A stretch of 64,000 nt of DNA from Lelliottia wanjuensis (GCF_030238365.1 NZ_JASSOT010000058.1:21863-85862); one strand, 5' to 3'; shown: positions 48,305 to 59,481, counted from the stretch's first letter. Made by a program: numbers and translations. Notes: generated from the letters alone by a model not told the origin.

Positions 48305-50281
48305 ATGTCTGACGACATGTCTTCGGTTTCGCCTTCGTCAGCGGGCGAACAGGGTGTACTACGTTCTATGCAGGAGGTTGCGATGAGCTCCGAAGAGGCC
48401 AGCAAGATGCTGCGCACATACAATATTGCCTGGTGGGGTAATAACTACTACGACGTCAACGAACTGGGCCACATCAGCGTTTGCCCGGATCCTGACGTAC
48501 CGGAAGCTCGTGTGGATCTCGCCAAACTGGTGAAAGCGCGCGAAGCGCAAGGCCAACGTCTGCCTGCACTGTTCTGCTTCCCGCAGATCCTGCAACATCG
48601 TTTGCGCTCCATCAACGCCGCGTTCAAACGTGCGCGTGAGTCCTATGGTTACAAGGGCGACTACTTCCTGGTCTATCCGATTAAGGTTAACCAGCATCGT
48701 CGCGTCATTGAATCCCTGATCCACTCCGGTGAACCACTGGGTCTGGAAGCCGGTTCTAAAGCGGAACTGATGGCGGTACTGGCGCACGCCGGTATGACGC
48801 GCTCGGTGATCGTCTGTAACGGCTATAAAGACCGCGAATACATTCGTCTGGCGTTGATTGGCGAGAAGATGGGCCACAAGGTCTATCTGGTTATCGAGAA
48901 GATGACTGAAATTGCCATCGTGCTGGAAGAAGCCGAGCGTCTGAACGTGGTGCCGCGCCTCGGCGTGCGTGCGCGTCTGGCGTCCCAGGGCTCCGGTAAA
49001 TGGCAGTCCTCGGGCGGCGAAAAATCCAAATTCGGTCTGGCGGCAGGGCAGGTTCTGCAGCTGGTGGAAATGCTGCGCGAGCGCGGTCGTCTGGACAGCA
49101 TCCAGCTGCTGCACTTCCACCTCGGTTCGCAGATGGCCAACATTCGCGATATCGCCACGGGCGTACGTGAATCCGCGCGTTTCTACGTTGAGTTGCATAA
49201 GCTTGGCGTGAACATCGAGTGCTTCGATGTGGGCGGCGGTTTGGGCGTGGACTATGAAGGCACGCGCTCGCAGTCTGACTGCTCCGTGAACTACGGCCTG
49301 AACGAATACGCCAACAACATTATCTGGGCGATCGGCGATGCCTGCGAAGAGAACGGTTTGCCGCATCCAACGGTGATCACCGAGTCTGGTCGTGCGGTGA
49401 CTGCGCACCACACGGTGCTGGTCTCCAACATCATCGGCGTGGAACGTAGCGAAAATACCGAAGCGACCCCGCCGCAGGACGATGCGCCGCGTGCCCTGCA
49501 GAACATGTGGGAAACCTGGCAGGAGATGCATGAGCCGGGCAACCGTCGCTCCCTGCGCGAATGGCTGCACGACAGCCAGATGGATCTGCACGACATTCAC
49601 GTCGGCTATTCATCGGGAACCTTCAGCCTGCAGGAGCGTGCCTGGGCAGAGCAGCTGTATCTGAATATGTGTCACGAAGTGCAGAAACAGCTCGACCCGA
49701 GCAACCGTGCGCACCGTCCGATTATCGACGAACTGCAGGAACGTATGGCGGATAAGATTTACGTCAACTTCTCCCTGTTCCAGTCGATGCCGGATGCCTG
49801 GGGTATCGATCAGCTGTTCCCGGTTCTGCCGCTGGAAGGGCTGAATCACGCGCCGGAACGCCGCGCGGTGCTGCTGGATATCACCTGCGACTCCGACGGG
49901 GCTATCGATCACTACGTGGACGGCGACGGGATCGCCACCACCATGCCGATGCCGGAGTACGATCCAGAGAACCCACCAATGCTGGGCTTCTTTATGGTCG
50001 GCGCCTATCAGGAAATTTTGGGCAACATGCATAACCTGTTCGGGGATACCGAAGCGGTTGACGTGTTTGTCTTCCCTGACGGCAACGTCGAAGTGGAGCT
50101 TTCCGACGAGGGCGACACCGTGGCGGATATGCTGGAATACGTGCAGCTGGATCCGAAAAAACTGCTGACTCAGTTCCGCGATCAGGTGAAAAACACCGAC
50201 CTGGATGCCGCGCTACAGCAGCAGTTCCTGGAAGAGTTTGAAGCGGGTCTGTACGGGTACACCTATCTGGAAGACGAGTAA
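48305..50281 (+). CDS. speA: Biosynthetic arginine decarboxylase
   Basis: A 658-aa PLP enzyme of fold type III that turns arginine into agmatine, the first step of the agmatine route to putrescine. The PLP lysine lies in [25 protein letters not shown] and the Cys-containing DITCDSDG motif follow. The start at 48305 (MSDDMSS) corresponds to E. coli SpeA. SpeB, which uses agmatine, is 184 bases downstream after a terminator, so the two are separately transcribed at least in part. Confidence 0.97.
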   Translation: MSDDMSSVSPSSAGEQGVLRSMQEVAMSSEEASKMLRTYNIAWWGNNYYDVNELGHISVCPDPDVPEARVDLAKLVKAREAQGQRLPALFCFPQILQHRLRSINAAFKRARESYGYKGDYFLVYPIKVNQHRRVIESLIHSGEPLGLEAGSKAELMAVLAHAGMTRSVIVCNGYKDREYIRLALIGEKMGHKVYLVIEKMTEIAIVLEEAERLNVVPRLGVRARLASQGSGKWQSSGGEKSKFGLAAGQVLQLVEMLRERGRLDSIQLLHFHLGSQMANIRDIATGVRESARFYVELHKLGVNIECFDVGGGLGVDYEGTRSQSDCSVNYGLNEYANNIIWAIGDACEENGLPHPTVITESGRAVTAHHTVLVSNIIGVERSENTEATPPQDDAPRALQNMWETWQEMHEPGNRRSLREWLHDSQMDLHDIHVGYSSGTFSLQERAWAEQLYLNMCHEVQKQLDPSNRAHRPIIDELQERMADKIYVNFSLFQSMPDAWGIDQLFPVLPLEGLNHAPERRAVLLDITCDSDGAIDHYVDGDGIATTMPMPEYDPENPPMLGFFMVGAYQEILGNMHNLFGDTEAVDVFVFPDGNVEVELSDEGDTVADMLEYVQLDPKKLLTQFRDQVKNTDLDAALQQQFLEEFEAGLYGYTYLEDE

Positions 50282-50289
50282 CCGCTCGT

Positions 50290-50320
50290 GCCCGGTGGCG
50301 CTGCGCTTACCGGGCCTACG
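50290..50320. repeat. REP after speA
   Basis: Single unit gcccggtggcgctgcgcttaccgggc, 9 bases after the speA stop. Confidence 0.75.
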
Positions 50321-50381
50321 GGATACTTGAACCTGTACGAATTAACGGCGATAATTCGCCCCAATATGCAGTTTCCGAATC

Positions 50382-50427
50382 AATCCCTTCCTCGTCGGGT
50401 TTAACGACGCGGAGGGGATTTTTTTTC
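50382..50427 (+). terminator. Terminator between speA and speB
   Basis: Stem aatcccttcctcgtcg with its partner cgacgcggaggggatt (one bulge) followed by eight T. Its strong form argues that speB has its own promoter or needs read-through. Confidence 0.75.
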
Positions 50428-50465
50428 ATCTATTTTCTTGTATCGACTCTACACGAGGTCAGGAC

Positions 50466-51386
50466 ATGAGCACTTTAGGTCATCAGTACGACAACTCTCT
50501 GGTATCTAACGCGTTTGGTTTTTTACGTCTTCCGATGAACTTCCAGCCGTACGACAGCGACGCTGACTGGGTCATCACCGGCGTTCCGTTTGATATGGCG
50601 ACTTCCGGTCGTGCCGGTGGCCGTCACGGCCCGGCGGCGATCCGTCAGGTTTCCACCAACCTGGCCTGGGAGCACAACCGCTTCCCGTGGAACTTCGATA
50701 TGCGCGAACGCCTGAACGTCGTCGACTGCGGCGACCTGGTGTATGCCTTCGGCGACGCGCGTGAGATGAGCGAAAAACTACAGGCGCACGCCGAGAAACT
50801 GCTGGCTGCCGGCAAGCGTATGCTCTCTTTCGGCGGTGACCACTTCGTGACGCTGCCGCTGCTGCGTGCTCACGCCAAGCATTTCGGTAAAATGGCGCTG
50901 GTCCATTTCGATGCCCACACCGACACCTACGCGAACGGCTGCGAGTTTGACCACGGCACCATGTTCTACACTGCGCCGAACGAAGGACTGATCGATCCGA
51001 ACCACTCTGTGCAGATCGGTATTCGTACTGAGTTCGACAAAGACAACGGCTTCACCGTGCTGGACGCCTGCCAGGTGAACGATCGCGGCGTGGACGATAT
51101 CATCGCTCAGGTGAAGCAGATTGTGGGCGATATGCCGGTATATCTCACCTTTGACATCGACTGTCTGGACCCTGCGTTTGCACCGGGTACCGGTACGCCG
51201 GTGATCGGCGGTCTGACGTCTGATCGTGCAATCAAACTGGTTCGCGGTCTGAAAGATCTGAATATCGTGGGGATGGACGTCGTGGAAGTGGCGCCAGCTT
51301 ACGATCAGTCTGAAATCACCGCTCTGGCGGCGGCAACGCTGGCGCTGGAAATGCTCTACATCCAGGCGGCGAAGAAAGGCGAGTAA
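50466..51386 (+). CDS. speB: Agmatinase
   Basis: A 306-aa manganese ureohydrolase converting agmatine to putrescine and urea. Metal ligands are in [20 protein letters not shown] and [14 protein letters not shown]. Length and sequence match E. coli SpeB. With speA it forms the arginine route; speC at 17 kb gives the ornithine route. It converges with loiP across a REP pair. Confidence 0.97.
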   Translation: MSTLGHQYDNSLVSNAFGFLRLPMNFQPYDSDADWVITGVPFDMATSGRAGGRHGPAAIRQVSTNLAWEHNRFPWNFDMRERLNVVDCGDLVYAFGDAREMSEKLQAHAEKLLAAGKRMLSFGGDHFVTLPLLRAHAKHFGKMALVHFDAHTDTYANGCEFDHGTMFYTAPNEGLIDPNHSVQIGIRTEFDKDNGFTVLDACQVNDRGVDDIIAQVKQIVGDMPVYLTFDIDCLDPAFAPGTGTPVIGGLTSDRAIKLVRGLKDLNIVGMDVVEVAPAYDQSEITALAAATLALEMLYIQAAKKGE

Positions 51387-51394
51387 TCAAGAAA

Positions 51395-51466
51395 TCGCCC
51401 GGTGGCGCAGCGCTTACCGGGCCTTTGTAGGCCGGGTAAGGCGTAGCCGCCACCCGGCTTTTTTTA
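51395..51466. repeat. BIME between speB and loiP
   Basis: Two inverted REPs: gcccggtggcgcagcgcttaccgggc (51399-51423) and gccgggtaaggcgtagccgc with acccggc, followed by seven T. The loiP stop codon lies in the T-run. Confidence 0.85.
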
Positions 51467-52222
51467 TTTAATGCCGTCTGCCGCCATGCGATCGCGAATG
51501 TGCTGCGCGCGTTCGGCTGAAGCCGGGTGATCGTCAAACATTGAGCTTTGACGGCCTTCTTCCAGTTTGGCCAGTTTCTCAAAGCTGGTGGCTAACCCTG
51601 ACGGATTGATCCCGCGTTTGCGCAACAGATCGTAAGAGTAGTCATCCGCTTCGGATTCCTGACGCTGGGAGAACTGGGAATTGACCAGTTTTTCACCCAC
51701 GTCGCCGAGCTGGGACTGAGACAGACTACCGACGATCCCGCCCGCAGAGGCTGCCGCTGCACGCACGGCGTTGGTGCCGAGCGCTACCTGCATCCCTTTC
51801 TTCACGTGACCGAGTGCGACGTGGCCCATTTCATGGCCGATCACCGCTTCGACTTCGTTGTCCGTCATCATATCCATCAGGCCGCTGTAGACGCGGATAC
51901 AGCCGTTCGCCATCGCAAACGCGTTCACGTCTTTCGCCATGTAGACTTTGTAGTTCACCGGCTGACCGTTGATGTTATCGCCCAGCGCGGCGGCAATCTT
52001 ATTCAGACGCTGTGCGTACGTGCTACTGGCGGGGGCGATGGTCGCTTTGGCGTCCATGTCTTTGCACGCCTGATCGCTCAAGGCTTTGACCTGCGCATCG
52101 CTCAGGGAATAGGCCTGGAAAGCCTCTGCACCAGAACTCATCAGACCGTTTGAATCCATATTTTGACAGCCGCTCAGCAGCAGCGTCGTACCCAGGGCCA
52201 GCACTATTGCACGCATTTTCAT
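51464..52222 (-). CDS. loiP: Outer-membrane metalloprotease LoiP
   Basis: A 252-aa M48-family lipoprotein protease. The lipobox LLSGC lipidates Cys19; the zinc motif is HEMGHVALGH and the third ligand lies in EADDYSYD. In E. coli it is induced by low osmolarity and cleaves Phe-Phe bonds. The signal peptide fixes the start at 52222. It converges with speB and is divergent from tktA. Confidence 0.95.
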   Translation of the reverse strand: MKMRAIVLALGTTLLLSGCQNMDSNGLMSSGAEAFQAYSLSDAQVKALSDQACKDMDAKATIAPASSTYAQRLNKIAAALGDNINGQPVNYKVYMAKDVNAFAMANGCIRVYSGLMDMMTDNEVEAVIGHEMGHVALGHVKKGMQVALGTNAVRAAAASAGGIVGSLSQSQLGDVGEKLVNSQFSQRQESEADDYSYDLLRKRGINPSGLATSFEKLAKLEEGRQSSMFDDHPASAERAQHIRDRMAADGIK

Positions 52223-52493
52223 GATGTTGCTTCCGTACTCGTTAACTGAAAAAAGTCTGAAAAATGCTCCGGCAGCGAAGCCGCAGTCGAGCTAAGTATA
52301 AGGAATATCTGGAGGCCCGGGCGAGTAGATTGCGCAACATGCGAGCATGATCCAGAGATTTCTTAAAGGGCAAAAGAATGCTCCATGTACATGCTTTGTC
52401 GCTTGGGTTACATTGTTGGCACTTTTTTCTGGCATAGCCCAAAACGCGCTGTCGTCAAGGGCACGGCCTTTAACAGTCCGATCTGGAGTTAAA

Positions 52494-54488
52494 ATGTCCT
52501 CACGTAAAGAGCTTGCTAATGCTATTCGTGCGCTGAGCATGGACGCAGTACAGAAAGCCAAATCCGGTCACCCGGGTGCCCCTATGGGTATGGCTGACAT
52601 TGCCGAAGTCCTGTGGCGTGATTTCCTGAACCATAACCCTCAGAACCCGTCCTGGGCTGACCGTGACCGTTTCGTACTGTCCAACGGCCACGGCTCTATG
52701 CTGATCTATAGCCTGTTGCACCTCACAGGTTATGCGCTGCCAATCGAAGAGCTGAAGAACTTCCGTCAGCTGCACTCCAAAACCCCAGGTCACCCGGAAG
52801 TGGGTTACACCGCTGGCGTTGAGACCACTACCGGTCCGCTGGGCCAGGGTATTGCGAATGCGGTGGGTATGGCGATTGCTGAGAAAACCCTGGCGGCGCA
52901 GTTCAACCGTCCGGGCCACGACATCGTTGACCACTTCACCTACGCCTTCATGGGCGACGGCTGCATGATGGAAGGCATTTCTCACGAAGTGTGCTCCCTG
53001 GCTGGTACCCTGAAACTGGGCAAACTGGTAGCGTTCTACGATGACAACGGCATCTCCATCGATGGTCACGTTGAAGGCTGGTTCACTGACGACACCGCTA
53101 AACGTTTCGAAGCCTACGGCTGGCACGTGGTGCGTGGCGTTGATGGCCACGACGCAGCGGCGATCAAACGCGCAGTAGAAGAAGCGCGTGCGGTCACTGA
53201 CAAACCGTCCCTGCTGATGTGCAAAACCATCATCGGTTTCGGTTCGCCAAACAAAGCCGGTACCCACGATTCCCACGGCGCACCGCTGGGCGACGCAGAA
53301 ATCGCGCTGACCCGCGAACAGCTGGGCTGGAAATATGCGCCATTCGAAATCCCGTCTGAGATCTATGCTCAGTGGGACGCGAAAGAAGCAGGCCAGGCGA
53401 AAGAGTCCGTCTGGAACGAGAAGTTCGCGGCCTACGCCAAAGCCTTCCCTCAGGAAGCGGCTGAATTCACCCGTCGTATGAAAGGTGACATGCCGGAAGA
53501 TTTCGCAGCGAAAGCGAACGAAATCATCGCCAAACTGCAGGCTAACCCGGCGAAAATCGCCAGCCGTAAAGCGTCTCAGAATGCGATCGAAGCTTTCGGT
53601 CCGCTGCTGCCAGAATTCCTCGGCGGCTCTGCTGACCTGGCACCGTCTAACCTGACCATCTGGTCTGGCTCTAAAGCGATCAACGAAGATACCGCCGGTA
53701 ACTACATCCATTACGGTGTGCGTGAATTCGGTATGACCGCGATTGCGAACGGTATTTCCCTGCACGGCGGTTTCCTGCCGTACACCTCCACCTTCCTGAT
53801 GTTCGTGGAATATGCGCGTAACGCCGTGCGTATGGCTGCGCTGATGAAACAGCGTCAGGTGATGGTCTACACCCACGACTCTATCGGTCTGGGCGAAGAT
53901 GGCCCGACTCACCAGCCGGTTGAGCAGGTCGCGTCTCTGCGTGTGACCCCGAACATGTCCACATGGCGTCCATGTGACCAGGTTGAGTCCGCGGTAGCGT
54001 GGAAATATGGCGTTGAGCGTCAGGACGGTCCTACCGCGCTGATCCTCTCCCGTCAGAACCTGGCACAGCAGGATCGTACCGAAGAGCAGCTGGCTAACAT
54101 CGCTCGCGGAGGTTACGTGCTGAAAGATTGCGCAGGTTCGCAGCCGCAGCTGATCATCATCGCTACCGGTTCTGAAGTTGAACTGGCGGTTGCTGCGTGG
54201 GACAAACTGTCTGCCGAAGGCGTGAAAGCGCGCGTGGTTTCCATGCCGTCTACCGACGCGTTCGACAAGCAGGATGCCGCTTACCGTGAATCCGTACTGC
54301 CAAAAGCGGTTTCTGCGCGCGTTGCCGTAGAAGCGGGTATCGCTGACTACTGGTTCAAATACGTGGGCCTGAACGGCGCTATCGTCGGGATGACCACCTT
54401 CGGCGAGTCTGCACCTGCAGAACTGCTGTTCGAAGAGTTCGGCTTCACCGTTGAGAACGTAGTCGCGAAAGCGAAAGAACTGCTGTAA
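52494..54488 (+). CDS. tktA: Transketolase
   Basis: A 664-aa thiamine-diphosphate enzyme of the pentose phosphate pathway moving two-carbon units between sugars. Typical parts: [19 protein letters not shown], the TPP motif [12 protein letters not shown]...[11 protein letters not shown] and [16 protein letters not shown]. The ATG at 52494 gives the E. coli length; an in-frame start at 52347 would add a hydrophobic leader not found in the family. Separate terminator follows. Confidence 0.97.
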   Translation: MSSRKELANAIRALSMDAVQKAKSGHPGAPMGMADIAEVLWRDFLNHNPQNPSWADRDRFVLSNGHGSMLIYSLLHLTGYALPIEELKNFRQLHSKTPGHPEVGYTAGVETTTGPLGQGIANAVGMAIAEKTLAAQFNRPGHDIVDHFTYAFMGDGCMMEGISHEVCSLAGTLKLGKLVAFYDDNGISIDGHVEGWFTDDTAKRFEAYGWHVVRGVDGHDAAAIKRAVEEARAVTDKPSLLMCKTIIGFGSPNKAGTHDSHGAPLGDAEIALTREQLGWKYAPFEIPSEIYAQWDAKEAGQAKESVWNEKFAAYAKAFPQEAAEFTRRMKGDMPEDFAAKANEIIAKLQANPAKIASRKASQNAIEAFGPLLPEFLGGSADLAPSNLTIWSGSKAINEDTAGNYIHYGVREFGMTAIANGISLHGGFLPYTSTFLMFVEYARNAVRMAALMKQRQVMVYTHDSIGLGEDGPTHQPVEQVASLRVTPNMSTWRPCDQVESAVAWKYGVERQDGPTALILSRQNLAQQDRTEEQLANIARGGYVLKDCAGSQPQLIIIATGSEVELAVAAWDKLSAEGVKARVVSMPSTDAFDKQDAAYRESVLPKAVSARVAVEAGIADYWFKYVGLNGAIVGMTTFGESAPAELLFEEFGFTVENVVAKAKELL

Positions 54489-54496
54489 TCGCAGTC

Positions 54497-54532
54497 ATGC
54501 CCGGCGGCATTTCGTTAGCCGGGCCGACGGAA
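54497..54532. repeat. REP after tktA
   Basis: Single unit gcccggcggcatttcgttagccgggc just after the tktA stop. Confidence 0.7.
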
Positions 54533-54538
54533 CAAGGC

Positions 54539-54570
54539 CAGGTGCATAGAAATATCACCTGGTTTTTTTA
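54539..54570 (+). terminator. Terminator after tktA
   Basis: Stem ccaggtg/cacctgg around an 11-base loop followed by seven T. Confidence 0.85.
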
Positions 54571-54607
54571 TGAGCACGATCACTTAATTTCAATCTGGCA
54601 AGAGATT

Positions 54608-54628
54608 AAAAGTGATTAGTATCACAAA
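54608..54628 (+). promoter_or_regulatory. Candidate CRP site of the cmtB operon
   Basis: agtga-ttagta-tcaca matches CRP in nine of ten arm positions, about 210 bases before the cmtB start within an AT-rich 347-base intergenic region (54489-54835) that carries no gene. A CRP site is usual for PTS sugar operons. Confidence 0.5.
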
Positions 54629-54835
54629 TTGATATAATGACTTTTTGTGGTATTTGTAATTCAGATCTCATTTATAGGGTTGCATTTTTTATTTAAGTAA
54701 ATAACGCATTGTTATCTATCAAGTTTCAAAATTAAGATTTCGAGCAGTATCCCCATTCCCGCCTGTTTGCTTTCACCCTTTTGCGCGAGTATTTTATTTT
54801 TAGACCCTACAGTACCTAAAAATAAGAGAGTGCTC

Positions 54836-55279
54836 ATGCGACTAATCAATTATTTCCCTGAAGCATCTATCACGGTAAAAAAGGCGGCGCGAGACTGGCA
54901 GGAGGCGATTGATTTATCCATGGCTCCGCTGCTGAAACAAAATTATGTTAATGCACAGTATATTGACGCTATTAAAGAATCCACGTTGAATAATGGCCCT
55001 TATTATATTCTGGCTCCGGGCGTGGCAATGCCCCATGCCAGGCCAGAATATGGCGCATTAAAAACAGGCATGTCCCTTACTCTATTACAGGAAGGTGTCT
55101 TTTTTAGTGAAACCAATGAGCCGGTAAAACTCTTAATTGGTTTATCTGCTGCGGACGCGGATTCACATATTGGTGCCATTCAGGCGCTCAGCGAACTGTT
55201 ATCGGAAGATGATCAGTTAGCCGCGCTGTTAGAATGTCATACCGAAAAACAGCTCGCGGATATTATCGCTCACGCATAA
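54836..55279 (+). CDS. cmtB: PTS EIIA component CmtB (mannitol-like)
   Basis: A 147-aa EIIA of the mannitol/fructose class. The phosphorylated His is in GVAMPHARPEYG. It passes phosphate from HPr to the EIIB of CmtA. The start at 54836 matches E. coli CmtB length; a longer frame from 54767 is ignored. The sugar for the Cmt system has not been firmly shown. Confidence 0.95.
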   Translation: MRLINYFPEASITVKKAARDWQEAIDLSMAPLLKQNYVNAQYIDAIKESTLNNGPYYILAPGVAMPHARPEYGALKTGMSLTLLQEGVFFSETNEPVKLLIGLSAADADSHIGAIQALSELLSEDDQLAALLECHTEKQLADIIAHA

Positions 55280-55306
55280 TCCTACTTTCCTTCACAGGAT
55301 AACATC

Positions 55307-56689
55307 ATGGAAAATAAGTGTGCTCGCGCAAAAGTCCAGGCTTTTGGGGGCTTTTTGACCGCAATGGTCATCCCCAATATCGGTGCCTTTATTGCCTGGG
55401 GTTTAATTACGGCGTTATTTATTCCCACCGGTTGGCTGCCGAATGAGCATTTCGCCAAAATCGTCGGCCCTATGATTACCTATTTGCTGCCGGTGATGAT
55501 TGGTTCGACCGGGGGTCATCTCATTGGTGGTAAACGCGGTGCGGTGATGGGCGGTATCGGTACTATTGGTGTGATCATCGGTGCTGATATTCCTATGTTT
55601 TTGGGATCGATGATCATGGGGCCGTTGGGTGGCCTGATCATCAAACACATCGACCGGGTGCTGGAAAAACGTATTCCCGCCGGGTTTGAGATGGTGATCA
55701 ATAACTTCTCGCTCGGTATCGCCGGTATGTTGCTGTGCCTGCTGGGGTTTGAAGTGATTGGCCCGGCCGTACTGATTGCCAACAACTTCGTGAAAGAGTG
55801 CATTGAGGCGCTGGTCCACGCGGGTTATTTGCCGCTGCTCTCGGTCATCAATGAACCGGCCAAAATTCTTTTCCTCAACAACGCCATCGATCAGGGCGTG
55901 TACTATCCGCTGGGCATGCAGCAGGCCTCTGTGGACGGGAAATCGATCTTCTTTATGGTGGCGTCAAACCCAGGGCCGGGCTTGGGGTTGCTGCTGGCGT
56001 TTAGCCTTTTTGGCAAGGGGATGAGTAAACGCTCCGCGCCGGGCGCGATGATTATCCACTTCTTAGGCGGGATTCATGAACTCTACTTCCCGTATGTGCT
56101 GATGAAGCCGCTCACCCTGATCGGGATGATTGCGGGCGGGATGTGCGGAACCTGGACCTTCAATCTGCTGGGCGGCGGGCTGGTGGCCGGTCCGAGTCCG
56201 GGGTCTATCTTTGCCTATCTCGCCTTAACGCCGAAGGGATCGTTTTTAGCCACCATTGCCGGTGTGGCGGTCGGAACCCTCGTAACCTTTGCTGTTACAG
56301 CGTTAATTTTGAAAATGGAAAAAACGGTCGAAACGGAAAGTGAAGATCAGTTTGCCGAGTCAGCCAAAGCGGTAAAAAACATGAAGCAGGAGGGCGCGTT
56401 TTCCCTGCGCCATGTTCAACGCATCGCGTTTGTGTGTGATGCGGGTATGGGCTCCAGCGCGATGGGGGCGACGACTTTTCGTAAGCGCCTTGAGAAAAAC
56501 GGCCTTGCCATCGACGTTAAACATTACGCCATCGAAAATGTTCCGGATGATGCCGATATTGTGGTGACACATTCCAGTCTGGAAGGACGAGTAAAACGCG
56601 TCTGTGAAAAACCGCTGGTGCTGATTAATAATTATATCGGCGACCCGCAGCTCGACATTTTATTTAAAAAACTGACCGCTGAAATCTAA
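55307..56689 (+). CDS. cmtA: PTS EIIBC component CmtA (mannitol-like)
   Basis: A 460-aa membrane permease with EIIC (about 1-340, several membrane helices and the HLIGGKRGAVMGG and NEPAKILFLNNAIDQG blocks) and a C-terminal EIIB with its phosphorylated Cys in AFVCDAGMGSSAMGA. Together with CmtB it takes up and phosphorylates a hexitol-type sugar. It follows cmtB by 27 bases and precedes yggP by 21. Confidence 0.95.
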   Translation: MENKCARAKVQAFGGFLTAMVIPNIGAFIAWGLITALFIPTGWLPNEHFAKIVGPMITYLLPVMIGSTGGHLIGGKRGAVMGGIGTIGVIIGADIPMFLGSMIMGPLGGLIIKHIDRVLEKRIPAGFEMVINNFSLGIAGMLLCLLGFEVIGPAVLIANNFVKECIEALVHAGYLPLLSVINEPAKILFLNNAIDQGVYYPLGMQQASVDGKSIFFMVASNPGPGLGLLLAFSLFGKGMSKRSAPGAMIIHFLGGIHELYFPYVLMKPLTLIGMIAGGMCGTWTFNLLGGGLVAGPSPGSIFAYLALTPKGSFLATIAGVAVGTLVTFAVTALILKMEKTVETESEDQFAESAKAVKNMKQEGAFSLRHVQRIAFVCDAGMGSSAMGATTFRKRLEKNGLAIDVKHYAIENVPDDADIVVTHSSLEGRVKRVCEKPLVLINNYIGDPQLDILFKKLTAEI

Positions 56690-56710
56690 CGCCTGTTGTA
56701 GAGGTTTACT

Positions 56711-57988
56711 ATGAAAACGAAAGTTGCTGCAATATACGGCAAGGGCGATGTACGTCTGCGTGAATTCGAATTGCCCGCGATAACCGATAATGAATTACTG
56801 GTGAGTGTGATTTCCGACAGCGTCTGCCTGTCCACTTGGAAAGCAGCATTATTAGGCAGCGAACACAAACGCGTGCCGGATGATTTAGAAAACCATCCGG
56901 TGATAACCGGGCATGAATGTGCGGGTGTGATTGTTGAAGTGGGGAAAAATCTCACGGGACAATATAAAAAAGGGCAGCGATTTGTATTGCAGCCAGCCAT
57001 GGGATTACCCACTGGCTATTCCGCCGGCTACAGCTATGAATATTTTGGCGGCAATGCGACTTATATGATTATTCCGGAAGTGGCCGTTAATATGGGCTGC
57101 GTTTTGCCCTATCACGGTTCTTATTTTGCCGCCGCGTCGCTGGCAGAACCGACGTGCTGCATAATTGGCGCGTACAACGCCAATTATCACACCACCCAGT
57201 ATGTGTATGAACATCGCATGGGAATAAAGCCCGGCGGAAATCTGGCGCTGCTGGCCTGCGCCGGGCCGATGGGGATCGGCGCGATTGATTACGCCATCAA
57301 CGGCGGGATCCAGCCTTCGCGCATCGTGGTGGTGGATATTGATGAAGCCCGACTGGCGCAGGCGAGCAAACTGTTACCCGTTGAGCTGGCGGCGGCCAGG
57401 GGGATTGAGCTTATCTATGTGAACACCGCAAAGATGAATGACCCGACAGCCGAGCTGCGCGCCCTCACGGATGATGCCGGATTCGACGACGTCTTTGTCT
57501 ACGCCGCGGTTCCGGCGGTGGTGGAGATGGCCGATGAGCTGCTGGCGGAAGATGGCTGCCTGAACTTTTTCGCCGGACCGACGGATAAAAACTTCAAGGT
57601 GCCCTTTAACTTCTACAACGTGCACTACAACAGCACCCACGTTGTCGGCACTTCCGGCGGCTCCACGGACGACATGAAAGAGGCGATTGCGCTCAGTGCC
57701 TGCGGAAAACTGCAGCCTTCGTTCATGGTCACTCACATCGGTGGGCTGGATGCGGTCCCTGAAACGGTGCTAAACCTGCCCAACATTCCTGGCGGCAAGA
57801 AGCTCATCTATAACGGTGTCACCATGCCCCTCACGGCGATTGCTGATTTTGCCGAAAAAGGGAAAACCGATCCGCTGTTTAAACAGCTCGCGCTGCTGGT
57901 CGCCGAGACCCACGGCATCTGGAACGAGCAGGCCGAGAAATATCTGCTGGCTCACTTCGGCGTAGATACCGGGGAGGCGGTGGCATGA
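56711..57988 (+). CDS. yggP: Zinc-type alcohol dehydrogenase-like protein YggP
   Basis: A 425-aa medium-chain dehydrogenase/reductase-like protein. It has the GroES-like fold with VITGHECAGVIVEVG and a Rossmann segment around LALLACAGPMGIGAIDYA. Its place in the cmt operon suggests it oxidises a sugar phosphate delivered by the PTS, but the substrate is unknown. It overlaps yggF by 4 bases. Confidence 0.93.
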   Translation: MKTKVAAIYGKGDVRLREFELPAITDNELLVSVISDSVCLSTWKAALLGSEHKRVPDDLENHPVITGHECAGVIVEVGKNLTGQYKKGQRFVLQPAMGLPTGYSAGYSYEYFGGNATYMIIPEVAVNMGCVLPYHGSYFAAASLAEPTCCIIGAYNANYHTTQYVYEHRMGIKPGGNLALLACAGPMGIGAIDYAINGGIQPSRIVVVDIDEARLAQASKLLPVELAAARGIELIYVNTAKMNDPTAELRALTDDAGFDDVFVYAAVPAVVEMADELLAEDGCLNFFAGPTDKNFKVPFNFYNVHYNSTHVVGTSGGSTDDMKEAIALSACGKLQPSFMVTHIGGLDAVPETVLNLPNIPGGKKLIYNGVTMPLTAIADFAEKGKTDPLFKQLALLVAETHGIWNEQAEKYLLAHFGVDTGEAVA

Positions 57989-58956
57989 TGTCACTTGCAT
58001 GGCCGCTCTTTCGTACCACGGAACAGGCCGCGCTGGCGGCCTGGCCGCAAATCGGGTGCGGCGATAAAAACAAAATCGACGGGCTGGCGGTTTCTGCGAT
58101 GCGCCAGGCGCTCAATCAGATGGCCATTCGCGGGCGCATTGTCATCGGCGAAGGCGAAATCGACCGCGCGCCGATGCTGTGGATTGGCGAAGAGGTCGGG
58201 CAGGGTGCCGGGCCTCACGTGGATATTGCCGTGGACCCGATCGAAGGCACGCGCATGGTGGCGATGGGGCAGAGCAACGCCCTGGCCGTCATGGCCTTTG
58301 CTCCTCAGGGCAGTTTGCTTCACGCCCCCGATATGTACATGAAAAAGCTGGTGGTCAACCGGCAGGCGAAGGGGGCGATTAATCTTGCCCTCCCGCTGGC
58401 GGACAACCTGCGTAACGTCGCGCTGGCGCTGGGTAAGCCTCTGGACCGTCTGCGCATGGTGACGCTGGATAAGCCGCGATCGCGCGAGGCGATTAATGAG
58501 GCGACACGGCTTGGCGTGAAGGTCTTTGCTCTGCCGGACGGTGACGTGGCGGCCAGCGTGCTGACCTGTCTGCAGGACAATCAGTATGACGTTATGTACA
58601 CCGTCGGTGGTGCGCCGGAAGGGGTGATCTCTGCCTGCGCCGTCAAAGCCTTAGGTGGGGATATGCAGGCGGAGCTGATCGATTTTTGTCAGGCGAAAGG
58701 CGAGTCGGCGGAAAACCGTCTGGTGGCGGAGGAGGAACGCACCCGCTGCAAGGCGATGGGCGTTGAGATCAACCGCGTCTATTCCCTTGGCGAGTTGGTG
58801 AAAGGGAAGGACGTTATCTTCTCGGCCACCGGCGTGACAGGGGGCGATCTCGTCAGCGGTATTCAACAGGTCACGAACGGCGTGCGCACGCAAACTTTAC
58901 TGATCGGTGGCGCAGATCGAACGTGTAATATAATAGACTCTCTGCATTCATGGTGA
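57985..58956 (+). CDS. yggF: Class II fructose-1,6-bisphosphatase YggF
   Basis: A 323-aa GlpX-like enzyme. Metal/substrate motifs are IGEGEIDRAPMLWIGE and DPIEGTRMVAMGQSNA, followed by TLDKPR and GGAPEGVISACA. E. coli YggF dephosphorylates fructose-1,6-bisphosphate. Two adjacent ATGs begin the frame. It lies between yggP and the regulator yggD (15 bases), so it is part of the cmt sugar unit. Confidence 0.94.
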   Translation: MMSLAWPLFRTTEQAALAAWPQIGCGDKNKIDGLAVSAMRQALNQMAIRGRIVIGEGEIDRAPMLWIGEEVGQGAGPHVDIAVDPIEGTRMVAMGQSNALAVMAFAPQGSLLHAPDMYMKKLVVNRQAKGAINLALPLADNLRNVALALGKPLDRLRMVTLDKPRSREAINEATRLGVKVFALPDGDVAASVLTCLQDNQYDVMYTVGGAPEGVISACAVKALGGDMQAELIDFCQAKGESAENRLVAEEERTRCKAMGVEINRVYSLGELVKGKDVIFSATGVTGGDLVSGIQQVTNGVRTQTLLIGGADRTCNIIDSLHSW

Positions 58957-58971
58957 TTTATCGAGAAACGA

Positions 58972-59481
58972 ATGACGACGCTGACAGAAGATGATGTGCT
59001 TGAGCAACTGGACGCTCAGGATAATTTACTTTCGTTTATGACGACGGCAAATGACATTTTGCTGCGAAGTATAAAGCACTTCCTGCCGTCGCTGTTCGTG
59101 AATAATGATGAAGAAATCCTCGAATATGCAGTGAAGCCGTTACTCGCCCAAAGCGGGCCGCTGGATGATATTGATGTTGCTTTGCGTCTGATTTATGCGC
59201 TGGGGAAAATGGATAAATGGCTGTATGCGGATATCACCCATTTTTCCCAGTTTTATCAGTATCTCAGAGAGCAGGATGAGATCCCGGGTTTTGCGGATGA
59301 AATTACCTGGGATTTTATCAGCAACGTTAACACCATCACCCGCAACGCAACGTTATTCAATGCGCTCAACGCAATGAAATTTGCCGACTTTGCCGCCTGG
59401 TCTGAAGTTCGATTTACTGCCATGGTGAAGACGGCATTAACGCTGGCGATAACGACGATAATAAAGGAATTAACCCCGTGA
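58972..59481 (+). CDS. yggD: MtlR-family regulator YggD
   Basis: A 169-aa protein of the mannitol repressor (MtlR) family, mostly helical with no classical HTH. Conserved blocks are NDILLRSIKHFLPSLFV and PLLAQSGPLDDIDVALRLIYALG. It probably regulates the cmt operon by analogy to MtlR and the mtl operon. Its stop overlaps the start of yggC by 4 bases. Confidence 0.92.
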   Translation: MTTLTEDDVLEQLDAQDNLLSFMTTANDILLRSIKHFLPSLFVNNDEEILEYAVKPLLAQSGPLDDIDVALRLIYALGKMDKWLYADITHFSQFYQYLREQDEIPGFADEITWDFISNVNTITRNATLFNALNAMKFADFAAWSEVRFTAMVKTALTLAITTIIKELTP

